Below, piece by piece: positions 44,903 through 54,231 of a stretch of DNA of 64,000 nt. Under the pieces are notes generated by a model. It saw nothing but the letters and a program-made list of their open reading frames with translations. It was not told the origin of the DNA and searched no databases. Origin of the DNA: Cupriavidus sp. YR651 (GTDB taxonomy: Bacteria; Pseudomonadota; Gammaproteobacteria; Burkholderiales; Burkholderiaceae); assembly GCF_900101625.1 (NCBI RefSeq), contig NZ_FMYZ01000013.1, positions 1 through 64,000 of the forward strand. Reading direction: 5' to 3'. Each line of letters opens with the position of its first letter. The stretch's first letter is position 1. Position numbers and translations under genes: made by a program.

Positions 44903-46429
44903 TCAGACGCGGCGCTGCCGTCCCGCCCAGTGCTGATCGCGCAGCCGACGCTTGGCGAGCTTGCCGGTTTCGTCGCGCGGCAATTGCGCCGTGACCTCGA
45001 TCGTGCGCGGCACCTTGAAGCCGGACAGCCTGCCCTTGAGCCAGTCGATGACCGCGGCGGGCTCGATCGTCACGCCCTGCACGGGCTGGACCACGCCATG
45101 CAGGCGCTCGCCGTATTCGTCGTCGGGCACGCCAAACACCACGCAATCGGCCACGCCGGGGTAGCGCACGAGTTCGTGCTCGATCTCGGCCGGATAGATG
45201 TTCACGCCGCCGGAGATCACCATGTCCGATGCGCGGTCGCAGATGAACAGGTAGCCGTCGGCATCCACATAGCCCATGTCGCCAAGCGTCACCAGACCGT
45301 CGCGGTCGATGGCGCGGCGGGCGACGTTGTTGTTGAGGTAGGTGAAGTCCGGGTAGGCGGGCTGGCGTACATAGATCAGGCCGACGTCTCCCTGCGCGCA
45401 GGGGTTGCCGGCTTCGTCGAGGATGCGCAGGCTGGCGGCATCGACCGGGCGCCCTGCGGTCCCGGGTCGCTCGGCCGCATCGGCCGGCGTGGCCACCGTG
45501 ATCATGCCGGCTTCGCTGGAGGCATAGGTCTCGTGGATGACGGGCCCGAGCCAGTCCAGCATCGCGCGCTTGACCTCGGGCGAGCAAGGCGAACCCGTGG
45601 AGGCCACGAAGCGAATCGACGACAGGTCATAGCGCGCGCGCACCTCCGGCGGCAGTTTCAGCAGCCGCACGTACATGATTGGCACTAGGTAGAGCACGTC
45701 GATGCGATGCCGTTCCACCAGCGCCAGCACCTGCTCGGCATCGAAGCGCGGCGTCAGCACCAGGCGCTCGGCCATCTGCAGCGCGTTCTGGATAAACACC
45801 CCCGGCGCGCTGTGATAGAGCGGCGCCGACATCAGGGCACGGCAGCCCGGTACGATGCCGATGGCCTTGGCCACGACGGAACGCATGCGGGCGAGCTGGT
45901 CGTCGAGTTCGTCGAGCGGCACGGGATGCCGCAGCACGCCCTTCGGGCGTCCCGTGGTTCCCGACGTATAGGCCAGGTGCCCGCGCGGCGCCACGCGCGG
46001 GCCGTCATAGGCGGGTTGCCCGGCAAGCCAGGGCTCGTATGCCGAGGCGCCACCACCGTCACCCTCCACATCACCGCTTTCACCGTCATGGCGGCCACCG
46101 ACGGTCAGCACGGCGACGCCGGCCGGAACGACGCCTCGGATCGCAGGCAGCAGGTCTGCATGGACGATCAGCACGCTTGCGGCGCTGTCTTCCAGCAGGA
46201 AGCGGACTTCCTCCGCCGTGAAGTGCCAGTTGATCGGGCAGTAGTAGGTGCCGGCGGTGCGGCACGCAAACACCACGTCGGCAAAGACCGGATCGTTGCG
46301 CAGCAGGACGGCGACGACCGCGCCCTCTTCCAGCCCCAGCCGGCGCAATCCCCCGGCCAGCCGCGTGCCGCGGTCCTGGACTTCCGCGCCGGGGCGGTGC
46401 AACGATTCGAACCAGAGGTCTGCGGGCAT
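44903..46429 (-). CDS. AMP-dependent acyl-CoA synthetase/ligase
   Basis: 508 residues from ATG 46429, preceded by GGAGACGAGA; ATGs at 46441 and 46444 are alternatives. The AMP-binding motif LAYTSGTTGRPKGVLRHP, the core ETYASSEAGMI, GDMGYVDADGYLFICDRASDMVISGG in outline, and the C-terminal catalytic lysine region PRDETGKLAKRRL are present. It activates a carboxylic acid as CoA ester; substrate unknown. Divergent from a LysR gene and upstream of a Bug protein gene. It carries a short acidic Gly/Asp insertion (GGRHDGESGDVEGDGGG). Confidence 0.88.
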   Translation of the reverse strand: MPADLWFESLHRPGAEVQDRGTRLAGGLRRLGLEEGAVVAVLLRNDPVFADVVFACRTAGTYYCPINWHFTAEEVRFLLEDSAASVLIVHADLLPAIRGVVPAGVAVLTVGGRHDGESGDVEGDGGGASAYEPWLAGQPAYDGPRVAPRGHLAYTSGTTGRPKGVLRHPVPLDELDDQLARMRSVVAKAIGIVPGCRALMSAPLYHSAPGVFIQNALQMAERLVLTPRFDAEQVLALVERHRIDVLYLVPIMYVRLLKLPPEVRARYDLSSIRFVASTGSPCSPEVKRAMLDWLGPVIHETYASSEAGMITVATPADAAERPGTAGRPVDAASLRILDEAGNPCAQGDVGLIYVRQPAYPDFTYLNNNVARRAIDRDGLVTLGDMGYVDADGYLFICDRASDMVISGGVNIYPAEIEHELVRYPGVADCVVFGVPDDEYGERLHGVVQPVQGVTIEPAAVIDWLKGRLSGFKVPRTIEVTAQLPRDETGKLAKRRLRDQHWAGRQRRV

Positions 46430-46558
46430 TCTCGTCTCCATCATTCCCGGTCTGAAGCCGGGCGAACGGCCACTGTAGCGGTGCATGCGGCTATCGACAA
46501 TGCGGTGCCCCGGAATCACAATGTTGCGCCTGACTCGACAATCATTCGGACGCCTCGC

Positions 46559-47479
46559 ATGGACCTCAACCTGATCCAGGCCTTCGTGGACATCGTGGAA
46601 GCCGGCAACCTCGCGGAAGCCGGCCGCCGGCGCGGCGTCACGAGATCGCAAATCAGCCGGCAGCTGGCGCAACTGGAAGAGCAGGCCGGCATCCGGCTGC
46701 TACGCCGGACCACGCGCCGGCTGGAAATGACCGACCCGGGGCAATCTCTCTACGAACACGGCTTGCGCATCCTGCAGGAAGTGGCCGCGGCGCAGGCGGA
46801 GATCGACAGCCTGGGCAAGACGCTGCGCGGACACGTGCGTGTGAGCGTGCCCACCGGCCTCGGCGACGCCTTCATCGCCCCGCTGTTGCTGCAGTTCGCC
46901 AGGCGGCATCCGGGGATCTCGCTGCGGGTGTTCTTCGCCAATCGCGTGACGGACCTGATCGCGGCGGAAATCGACGTGGCGCTGAAGGTGACGTCCACGC
47001 CGCCGCTGGACACCGTGGCGCGCGACGTCTGTGCGATCCGCTGGCAGCTGTGCGCATCGCCGGACTACCTCGCCAGCATTCCGCCCGTGCGGACCCCCTC
47101 GGACCTGGCCAAATGCCGTTTCCTGTGCCCGCCCTACACATCGAGACGTTTCGTCTTGACGCTGGGCCGAGACACGTGCGACGGCCCGGAGCGCGAAGAC
47201 GTGGAGATCGCACCCTCCCTGCAGTCGGAGCACTTCACGTTCCTGATGCACGCGGTGCGCGAGGGCCATGGCATCAGCCTGCTGCCGGTCTATGCGGGCT
47301 GGGAGGACGTGCGGCGCGGCACGCTGGTGCCCGTGCTGCCGGACTGGAAACCCGAGGGGCTCGGCAACCGGCTGTACATCATCACTACGCCGAATCCGCA
47401 CCTGTCGATGGCGACGCGGGCGCTGATCACGTTTCTCCGGGATGCCATCGCGGGCCTCGACGTCTTCACTGCCGAATAG
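46559..47479 (+). CDS. LysR-family transcriptional regulator
   Basis: 306 residues. N-terminal winged helix MDLNLIQAFVDIVEAGNLAEAG with SQISRQLAQLEEQAGIRLLRRTTRRLEMTD, then a periplasmic-binding-like effector domain. The frame is open far upstream, but the ATG at 46559 gives the exact family start. It diverges from the acyl-CoA synthetase/Bug pair, which it probably controls. Confidence 0.9.
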   Translation: MDLNLIQAFVDIVEAGNLAEAGRRRGVTRSQISRQLAQLEEQAGIRLLRRTTRRLEMTDPGQSLYEHGLRILQEVAAAQAEIDSLGKTLRGHVRVSVPTGLGDAFIAPLLLQFARRHPGISLRVFFANRVTDLIAAEIDVALKVTSTPPLDTVARDVCAIRWQLCASPDYLASIPPVRTPSDLAKCRFLCPPYTSRRFVLTLGRDTCDGPEREDVEIAPSLQSEHFTFLMHAVREGHGISLLPVYAGWEDVRRGTLVPVLPDWKPEGLGNRLYIITTPNPHLSMATRALITFLRDAIAGLDVFTAE

Positions 47480-47526
47480 ATCACGGATTTTTCCGGCGAG
47501 CTTTCAGTTCGCAAGCTATGATCCGT

Positions 47527-47551
47527 TTTTACTTGCATTTCAAAAGTAAAA
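47527..47551. promoter_or_regulatory. Palindrome TTTTACTT-N9-AAGTAAAA, candidate HxlR operator
   Basis: A perfect 8-bp inverted repeat with a 9-base spacer ends 10 bases before the HxlR regulator ATG. HxlR/DUF24 regulators such as YodB bind TACT...AGTA palindromes, and both half-sites are contained here. The AT-rich palindrome stands out in this GC-rich region. Probable autoregulatory site also controlling the overlapping MATE gene. Confidence 0.65.
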
Positions 47552-47561
47552 CGACGAGACC

Positions 47562-48089
47562 ATGGCCCCCACCGACTTTGCCAACATGCCCTGCCCCGTC
47601 GCCCGGTCGATGGCGATGCTCGGCGAGCGCTGGGCGATCCTGCTGATGCGGGAGGTGTACTACGGCAGCACGCGCTTCGATGAATTCGAACGGCATCTGG
47701 GCATCGCCCCCAATATCCTCAGCGCGCGGCTGAAGACGCTGGTCAGCCACGGGCTGCTGGAGAAGTCGCCCGCGCCCGGCGGCGGTGCGCGCCACATCTA
47801 CACGCTGACCGAGATGGGCCGCGACTTCTTCCCGGTCTACGTTGCGCTCAAGGGCTGGGCCGACCGCTGGATGGCCGATGAAAAGGGTCCGCTGACCGTG
47901 CTCGAAGACAAGCGCGACGGCAAGGAGATTGTTGCCGCCACCCTGGCGCGCCCGGACGGCAGCGCGATCACCGTCGACGATCTGCGCGTGCGCCCGGGAC
48001 CCGGTGCCGGCCGTTACCTGCGCTCCCGCTTCGGCGAACCCGCGGCCGACGATGTCACCGCCGACACGAAGGCCGGGAGTCATGACTAA
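47562..48089 (+). CDS. HxlR-family (DUF24) transcriptional regulator
   Basis: 175 residues. The family core runs CPVARSMAMLGERWAILLMRE, FDEFERHLGIAPNILSARLKTLVSHGLLEK and HIYTLTEMGRDFFPVYVALKGW. Cys11 is the conserved N-terminal cysteine that senses quinones or electrophiles in several relatives. The C-terminal 70 residues are an extra region beyond the winged helix. Its last 8 bases overlap the MATE exporter gene, so the two are coupled. Confidence 0.92.
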   Translation: MAPTDFANMPCPVARSMAMLGERWAILLMREVYYGSTRFDEFERHLGIAPNILSARLKTLVSHGLLEKSPAPGGGARHIYTLTEMGRDFFPVYVALKGWADRWMADEKGPLTVLEDKRDGKEIVAATLARPDGSAITVDDLRVRPGPGAGRYLRSRFGEPAADDVTADTKAGSHD

Positions 48090-49452
48090 GCCGGACGCCC
48101 TCGTGCTCGACGGCACCTCGCCCACCATGGGCGACTTCGTGCCCGCGACGGCCATCGCGCGCCGCATCGCCGTACTGGCGGCGCCAACCAGCCTCGTCGC
48201 CATCCTGCAAGCGGGTGCCCAACTGATCGAAACCTGTCTGGCCGCGCGCCAGGGCACGGCGGCGCTGGCCGGCTGGGCCGTGGTGTTGCCGTTCGCGCTG
48301 CTGCTCCAGCAAATGTCCGCCGGGGCGATGGGCGGCGGCGTGGTGTCCGCCATCGCCCGCGCCCTCGGCGCCGGACGGCGCGAGGAAGCATCCTCGCTCG
48401 TGCTCCATGCCGTGATCATCGCGGTGACGGCGGGCCTGGCCTTTGCCATCGCACTGGCCGGCTTTCCGGAGCGCGTGTTTGGCGCCGTGGCCGGCGCCAC
48501 CGCGGCGGAGGCCGCGACGCCCTATGCGATCTGGCTGTTCGGTGCCGGCGCGGTGCCCGCGTGGCTGGCCAACACCCTCGCCTCGGTACTGCGCGGCGGC
48601 GGACGTCATGCACTGGCCGCGCGCGTGCTGTGCGGCATGTGGATCGTCTTCCCGATCCTGTCGTGGTGGCTGGCCGAGCGCGTGGGGATGGGCCTCGCCG
48701 GCATCGGCGCCGCGCTGGCCGCCGTGTCATGGGCGGCTGCGCTGGCCATGGCGCTTGTCGTGATCCGGGGCGGGGCGGGCTTTGTGCCGACGCTGCGCGT
48801 GCGGCCGTCCGGCGCGCTGTTCTATCAGATCCTGTCGGTGGGGCTGGTGGCCTGCGCGCTGGCATCCGTCGCCAACCTGACCACGATCCTGATCACCGCG
48901 CAATTGCGGCACTTCGGCACCACGGCGGTGGCGGCCTATGGCATCTCGGCGCGGCTGGAATTCCTGATGATCCCGCTGGCCTTCGGCGTCGGCTCGGCGC
49001 TGACCGCGCTGGTCGGTGGCGCCGTGGGTGCCGGCGACTGGCATACCGCGCGCCGCACCGCCTGGGTGGGCGCGCTGCTGGCGCTGGTCATCGCCGGCAC
49101 GGTGGGCGCGGCCGTGGGCCTCGCGCCCGCACAATTCGCGGCGATGTTCACGAAGGATGCCGAGGTGGGCGCAATCGCGGCGCGCGCGCTGTCCTGGGTC
49201 GGCCCGGCGTTCGGTGGCTTCGGGCTGGGCATGGCGCTCTACTTCGCGTCGATGGGTGCGGGACGGATGCGCTGGCCAATTGTGGCAGGACTGTGCCGCA
49301 TCGCGCTGGCGGCCGGCGGCGGGTGGCTGCTGGCCAACGTCGCGGGCATGGGCCTCGATGGCCATTTCCTGGGCGTGGCGCTGGGGATCACCTCTTACGG
49401 GCTGATCACGGCGATCGGCGTACGCAAGGGCGAGTGGTCGCCGCGCGCCTGA
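48082..49452 (+). CDS. MATE-family multidrug/Na+ exporter
   Basis: 456 residues with about twelve transmembrane helices in two homologous halves (about 25-235 and 250-450), the MATE architecture. LAGWAVVLPFALLLQQMSAGAMGGGVVSAIARALGAG and the second-half FGVGSALTALVGGAVGAGDW fit in outline. The ATG lies inside the regulator's last codons (8-base overlap). It should export a cationic or electrophilic compound sensed by the HxlR protein; identity unknown. Confidence 0.88.
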   Translation: MTKPDALVLDGTSPTMGDFVPATAIARRIAVLAAPTSLVAILQAGAQLIETCLAARQGTAALAGWAVVLPFALLLQQMSAGAMGGGVVSAIARALGAGRREEASSLVLHAVIIAVTAGLAFAIALAGFPERVFGAVAGATAAEAATPYAIWLFGAGAVPAWLANTLASVLRGGGRHALAARVLCGMWIVFPILSWWLAERVGMGLAGIGAALAAVSWAAALAMALVVIRGGAGFVPTLRVRPSGALFYQILSVGLVACALASVANLTTILITAQLRHFGTTAVAAYGISARLEFLMIPLAFGVGSALTALVGGAVGAGDWHTARRTAWVGALLALVIAGTVGAAVGLAPAQFAAMFTKDAEVGAIAARALSWVGPAFGGFGLGMALYFASMGAGRMRWPIVAGLCRIALAAGGGWLLANVAGMGLDGHFLGVALGITSYGLITAIGVRKGEWSPRA

Positions 49453-49527
49453 GATCGCCGCTCCCCCGGCTGGGCGCGGCATCGCCTTCTTGTGGGCACG
49501 TCGATCGTCGCCCACCGGCGCCAGCGA

Positions 49528-51048
49528 TCAAGGCTTGGGGGAATCGGCCTGCTGGCGCGCCACGGCTTTCGCCTCCCCACCCAGGCCGGCGTCCCGCACA
49601 TCCGCCGGCACGGCCGTCCAGCCGCCGCCCAGCGATTTGTACAGCGCCGCGGTGCCCGTGAGTACATCGACCTGTCCCTGTACCGCGGCCAGCTGCGCCG
49701 CGAACAGTTTCTCCCGCGCGTCGGTGACCTCAAGGTAGCTCGAATATCCGCCCTCGTAGCGCGCGTCGGACTGGTCCGCGTAGATCGTCAGGCTTTGCTC
49801 CTGCCTGCGCAGGCTGCCCAGCCGGTTGCGCGTCTCGATGCCGTTGGCCAGCGCACTGTTCACGTCGGCCAACGCGTTCAGCACACTCGCCTGATAGGCC
49901 AGCATCGACTGGTCGCGGACGGACTCGGCGCTCGTCACCTGCCCGCGAATCGCGCCGCCCTGGAACACCGGCTGCGTGAGGCTGGCGCCAAAGCCCCATA
50001 CCTCCGATGCGCTGTGCCACAGCCCGGCCGGCGATGTCGCAAGCGCACCAAACAGTCCGGACAGGTTCACCGCCGGCAAGAACAGCGCTTGGGCCGCACC
50101 CACCTGGGCGTTCGCGGCCACCGCCGATTGCTCGGCCTGCAGCACGTCGGGCCGACGCGACAGCAAGGTTGCCGGCAGGTCGGCCCCGGCAGGCGGCGCC
50201 TGCAACTCGATGACGGACTTGCCCCGTTCGATCGGGCCCGGCTCTCTTCCCAGCAGCACCGACAGCGCATTCTCGGTCTGGGCGATTGCCGTGCGCAGCG
50301 GCGGGATCGTCGCCTCGGCCGAGTAGTAGTCATTCTCCGACTGCGACAACTCCACCTGCGAGATCACGCCGCCCTCGTAGCGCTGCTTGAAGATATCCAG
50401 CGCGCGGCCGCGGGTCTCCAGCGTTGCCTGCGCGATGTCCAGCTGCGCATCGAGGCCGCGCAGCGTGGCATAGCCCTGCACCACCGACGCCGCCAGCGAT
50501 AGCACCACGCCGCGCCGTGTGTACTCCGCGTTCCACAGGCTCGCCTCGGCGGCTTCCGATTGCCGGCGGATGCGTCCCCAGAGGTCGATTTCCCAGTTGG
50601 CGTTGAGCAGCGCCTCATAAGAATTGCGCGGACCACCGGACCCGGTCGCCAACGTGCCGCCAAACGTGCCGCCCTTCTGCCGCCCGGCCGCCGCCGTGGC
50701 ATTCAAGTGCGGATAGAAGCCCGAACGCGCGACCATCAACTGGCCGCGAAACTCGTCGATACGGGCGGCGGCAATGCGGGCGTCATAGTTGTTGCGCAGC
50801 GCCGTCTCCACCAGCGCGGTCAGCACGGGATCGTCGAAGCTGTTCCACCAGTCGCTGTCGGCAGCCACGGTAAGCACGCCGGTATCGAGCCGGTAGGTGG
50901 CGGGCTGCGCCACCTCGGGCCGCTGGTAATCGGGCCCGACGGCACACCCCGCCAGCGCGAGTACGGCGGCGATCAACGCGCCATTGCAGAGCCTGGCCTG
51001 CCGGATGGCAGCCGGGCGAATCACGGGGTTGCGGATTACGGCGCTCAT
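49528..51048 (-). CDS. RND efflux outer-membrane lipoprotein (OprM/NodT family)
   Basis: 506 residues. Lipoprotein signal with LAGC lipobox (Cys35), then AVGPDYQRPEVAQPATYR, the usual start of the mature channel. Two outer membrane efflux repeats follow (with WEIDLWGRIRRQSEAAEASL and LRGLDAQLDIAQATLETR). It forms the trimeric exit duct for the pump encoded immediately upstream; its ATG overlaps the pump's stop (51045-51048). Confidence 0.93.
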   Translation of the reverse strand: MSAVIRNPVIRPAAIRQARLCNGALIAAVLALAGCAVGPDYQRPEVAQPATYRLDTGVLTVAADSDWWNSFDDPVLTALVETALRNNYDARIAAARIDEFRGQLMVARSGFYPHLNATAAAGRQKGGTFGGTLATGSGGPRNSYEALLNANWEIDLWGRIRRQSEAAEASLWNAEYTRRGVVLSLAASVVQGYATLRGLDAQLDIAQATLETRGRALDIFKQRYEGGVISQVELSQSENDYYSAEATIPPLRTAIAQTENALSVLLGREPGPIERGKSVIELQAPPAGADLPATLLSRRPDVLQAEQSAVAANAQVGAAQALFLPAVNLSGLFGALATSPAGLWHSASEVWGFGASLTQPVFQGGAIRGQVTSAESVRDQSMLAYQASVLNALADVNSALANGIETRNRLGSLRRQEQSLTIYADQSDARYEGGYSSYLEVTDAREKLFAAQLAAVQGQVDVLTGTAALYKSLGGGWTAVPADVRDAGLGGEAKAVARQQADSPKP

Positions 51049-54000
51049 GGCGATTCTCCGACTGTCGGTGTGGCCGGTGTGGCGGATGTGGGCTCACTCT
51101 TACTGCGACCGCGCGCCGCCCACTTGTCGGCGGCCGTGCCCACGAGCCACGAGAACAAGGGCACGAACAGCAGCGCCAGCGACGTGGCCGCGATCATCCC
51201 GCCAACGATACCGGTACCGATCGAATGTCGTGAGTTCGATCCCGCACCGGTGGCGATAAACAGCGGCACGGCACCGAGGATGAATGCCAGCGAAGTCATC
51301 ACGATCGGCCGCAAGCGCAGCTTGGCCGCTTCGACCGCGGCGTCGGCGTGCGACAGCCCTTCCTTCTGCTTCATCACCGCGAACTCGACAATCAGGATGG
51401 CGTTCTTCGCGGCCAGCCCGATCAGCGTCACCATGCCGATCTGGAAGTAGACGTCGTTGGACAACCCCCGCAGCAGGATCGCCACGAGCGCGCCGAAAAT
51501 CCCGAATGGCACCGCCGTCAGGATCGACAGCGGCAGCGACCACGACTCGTATTGGGCGGCCAGGATCAGGAACACCATGACGATGCCGAACACGAACACG
51601 ATGACGGTGGTGTTGCCGGACTTCTTCTGCTCGAAGGCTTCGCCACTCCAGCCGAAGCTGTAGCTGGCCGGCAGCGTCTCCTTCGCGACGGCCTCCATCG
51701 CCGCCAAGGCCTGCCCGGAGCTGTAGCCGCCCGCGGCGTCGCCCGTGATCTTGGCGGCCGGGAAGTTGTTGAAGCGCGAAAGCAGATCCGGACCGCTGGC
51801 GTAGTAGTTGCGCAGCAGACCGGACACCGGCGCCATCTTGCCGTCGCGGCCACGCACATAGAGGTACTCCAGGTTGTCCGGCGAGGCGCGGTACTGCGGC
51901 TCGGCCTGCAGGATCACCTGCCAGACGCGGCTGTATTGCGAGAACTGGCTGACATAGAGCGAACCGAATTGCGTCTGCAGCGTGCCGTAGACGTCCGCGA
52001 TCGGCACGCCCATGGTCTCGGCCTTTTCCTTGTCCACCTCCACCCGCATCTGGCGCGAAGCGGACTGGATCGTGCTGGTCAGCCGCCCGAGTTCCTTGTG
52101 GCTGGCCGCCGCCTTGATGAACTTACGCGTCACGCCCTCCAGCTCGGCGGTGTCGCCGGTGCCGCGATTCTGGATCCAGAACTCGAAGCCGCCCTGCGAG
52201 CCCAGGCCGGGAATCGACGGCGGGTTGACCGGGATAATGATGGCCTCCGGTATCGCGCGCAGCTTGCCCGTCATCGACGCCAGCATGGCGGGCACCGACA
52301 GGTCCGCGGAATCCCGCGCCTTGAAGCCCTTCATGCCAACGAACACCGTGCCGGCGTTGGTCTTGTACTGGCTGTCGATAAAGCTGTACCCGGACAAGGC
52401 GGACGCATCCTCCACGGCCGGATGCTGGCGGAACATCTCGGCCACCTGCGCCGTCACCTTTTCCGTGCGATCCAGGCTGGCGGAGTCCGGCATGATCACC
52501 GCCACCAGCACATAGCCCTGGTCTTCGGCCGGCACGAAGGCGGTGGGAATGTGCGCGAACAGCTGCCAGGTGGCCAGCAGCATGACGGCGAACATCGCCA
52601 GCGCGATCACGGCGCGGCGCATGAACGTGCGCACCCAGTTGCCGTAGTGATGGACCACCCAGTCAAAGCGATGGTTGAACCAGACAAAGCCGCGCCACGG
52701 CGTGTGATGACCGGGCTTGAGAATCATCGCGGCCATGGCCGGCGACAGCGTCAGCGCGCAGAAGCCGGAGATCACCACCGATATCACCAGCGTCAGCGCG
52801 AATTGCCGATACAACTGCCCGGTCGTGCCGGACACGAAGGCCACCGGGATGAACACGGCCGACAACACCAGCACGATGGCGATCACGGGCCCGGTCACCT
52901 CGCTCATCGCCCGCAGCGTGGCGTCGCGTGGCGACAGCTTGAACTCCGCCATGTTGCGCTCGACGTTCTCCACCACCACGATCGCGTCATCCACCACGAT
53001 GCCGATGGCCAGCACCAGCGCAAACAGCGTCAACAGGTTGATCGAGAATCCGAGCGCCAGCAGCCCCGCGAACGTGCCGATGATCGACACGAACACGGCC
53101 ACCACCGGGATCACGGTGGCCCGCAGATTCTGCAGGAAAATGAACACCACCAGCACCACCAGGATCACGGCCTCGACCAGCGTGTGGACCACTTCCTCGA
53201 TGGATGCGCTGACGAACTCGGTGGTGTCCAGCGAGACCTTGTACGCCACGCCGGCCGGGAAGGTCTTCGACATCTCGTCGAGCGTCTTGCGAACTTCCTT
53301 CGCCACCTGCAACGCATTGGAGCCCGGCTGCTGGTAGACCGCGATGATCGTCGCCGGCTTGCCGTTCAGCGCCGAGCGCAACGTGTATTGCTGCTGGCCG
53401 ACTTCCGCGTGGCCGATGTCGCGCAGACGCACGATGGCGGCGCCGTTGTTATCGGCGCGCAGGATGATGTCATCGAACTGCTCGGGCGTGGTCAGGCGGC
53501 CCGGCGTGACCAGCGGGAACGACAACTCCACCGGGCGGGCGTTGGGCGCCTGGCCTACGCTGCCGGCGCCGAACTGCTCGTTCTGGCTCTGCACCGCGCG
53601 CTGCACGTCCTGCGCCGTGATGCCGAGCGCCGCCATGCGGTCGGGCCGCAGCCAGATGCGCATGGCCAGGTCCGCGGAACCCATGATCTGCGCCTGGTTG
53701 GCGCCGTTGACGCGCTTGATCGCGTCCAGCACGTACAGGTTGGCGTAGTTGTTGATGTACTGCTGGTCGTAGCGACCATCGGAGGAGTACACGCCGATCA
53801 ACAGGAGGAAGCTGGACGACCGCTTCTGCACGTTGATGCCGGTCTTCTGCACGGTATCCGGCAACTGCGGCAACGCCAGGTTCACGCGGTTCTGCACCTG
53901 CACCTGGGCGGTGTCCGGGTCCGTGCCGATGTCGAAATAGACGTTCAGCGTCATCGACCCCGTGGGTGACGACGTGGACTGCATGTAGATCATGTTGTCC

Positions 54001-54218
54001 GCGCCGTTGACCTGGGTCTCTATCGGCGCGGCAACGGTCTGGGCCACGGTGTCCGAGTCCGCGCCCGCGTAGGTGGCGGTGACGGTCACCTGCGGTGGCG
54101 TGATGTCCGGATACTGGGCGATCGGCAGCGCGAACATGGCAACGCCGCCACCGATCACGATGATCAGCGACATCACGATCGCAAAAATCGGCCGGTTGAC
54201 GCAGAAGGCGGAAAGCAT
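51045..54218 (-). CDS. RND multidrug efflux permease (HAE1, AcrB/MexB type)
   Basis: 1057 residues, twelve membrane helices and two large periplasmic loops. Starts MLSAFCVNRPIFAIVMSLII. The proton-relay aspartate pair is in VLAIGIVVDDAIVVVENVER, and GTFAGLLALGFSINLLTLFA and LIGLAAKNAILIVEFA are hallmark segments. Hydrophobic/amphiphilic drug type rather than heavy-metal type by these motifs. Middle gene of the adaptor-pump-channel operon; 13 bases after the adaptor. Confidence 0.96.
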   Translation of the reverse strand: MLSAFCVNRPIFAIVMSLIIVIGGGVAMFALPIAQYPDITPPQVTVTATYAGADSDTVAQTVAAPIETQVNGADNMIYMQSTSSPTGSMTLNVYFDIGTDPDTAQVQVQNRVNLALPQLPDTVQKTGINVQKRSSSFLLLIGVYSSDGRYDQQYINNYANLYVLDAIKRVNGANQAQIMGSADLAMRIWLRPDRMAALGITAQDVQRAVQSQNEQFGAGSVGQAPNARPVELSFPLVTPGRLTTPEQFDDIILRADNNGAAIVRLRDIGHAEVGQQQYTLRSALNGKPATIIAVYQQPGSNALQVAKEVRKTLDEMSKTFPAGVAYKVSLDTTEFVSASIEEVVHTLVEAVILVVLVVFIFLQNLRATVIPVVAVFVSIIGTFAGLLALGFSINLLTLFALVLAIGIVVDDAIVVVENVERNMAEFKLSPRDATLRAMSEVTGPVIAIVLVLSAVFIPVAFVSGTTGQLYRQFALTLVISVVISGFCALTLSPAMAAMILKPGHHTPWRGFVWFNHRFDWVVHHYGNWVRTFMRRAVIALAMFAVMLLATWQLFAHIPTAFVPAEDQGYVLVAVIMPDSASLDRTEKVTAQVAEMFRQHPAVEDASALSGYSFIDSQYKTNAGTVFVGMKGFKARDSADLSVPAMLASMTGKLRAIPEAIIIPVNPPSIPGLGSQGGFEFWIQNRGTGDTAELEGVTRKFIKAAASHKELGRLTSTIQSASRQMRVEVDKEKAETMGVPIADVYGTLQTQFGSLYVSQFSQYSRVWQVILQAEPQYRASPDNLEYLYVRGRDGKMAPVSGLLRNYYASGPDLLSRFNNFPAAKITGDAAGGYSSGQALAAMEAVAKETLPASYSFGWSGEAFEQKKSGNTTVIVFVFGIVMVFLILAAQYESWSLPLSILTAVPFGIFGALVAILLRGLSNDVYFQIGMVTLIGLAAKNAILIVEFAVMKQKEGLSHADAAVEAAKLRLRPIVMTSLAFILGAVPLFIATGAGSNSRHSIGTGIVGGMIAATSLALLFVPLFSWLVGTAADKWAARGRSKSEPTSATPATPTVGESP

Positions 54219-54231
54219 GGCGGCCTCCGGT

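Noticed and set aside
51348-53969. An 873-codon open frame opposite the RND pump
   Set aside because: It exactly mirrors a well-supported AcrB-type gene and has shadow-type composition (Arg/His/Asp rich, no motif).
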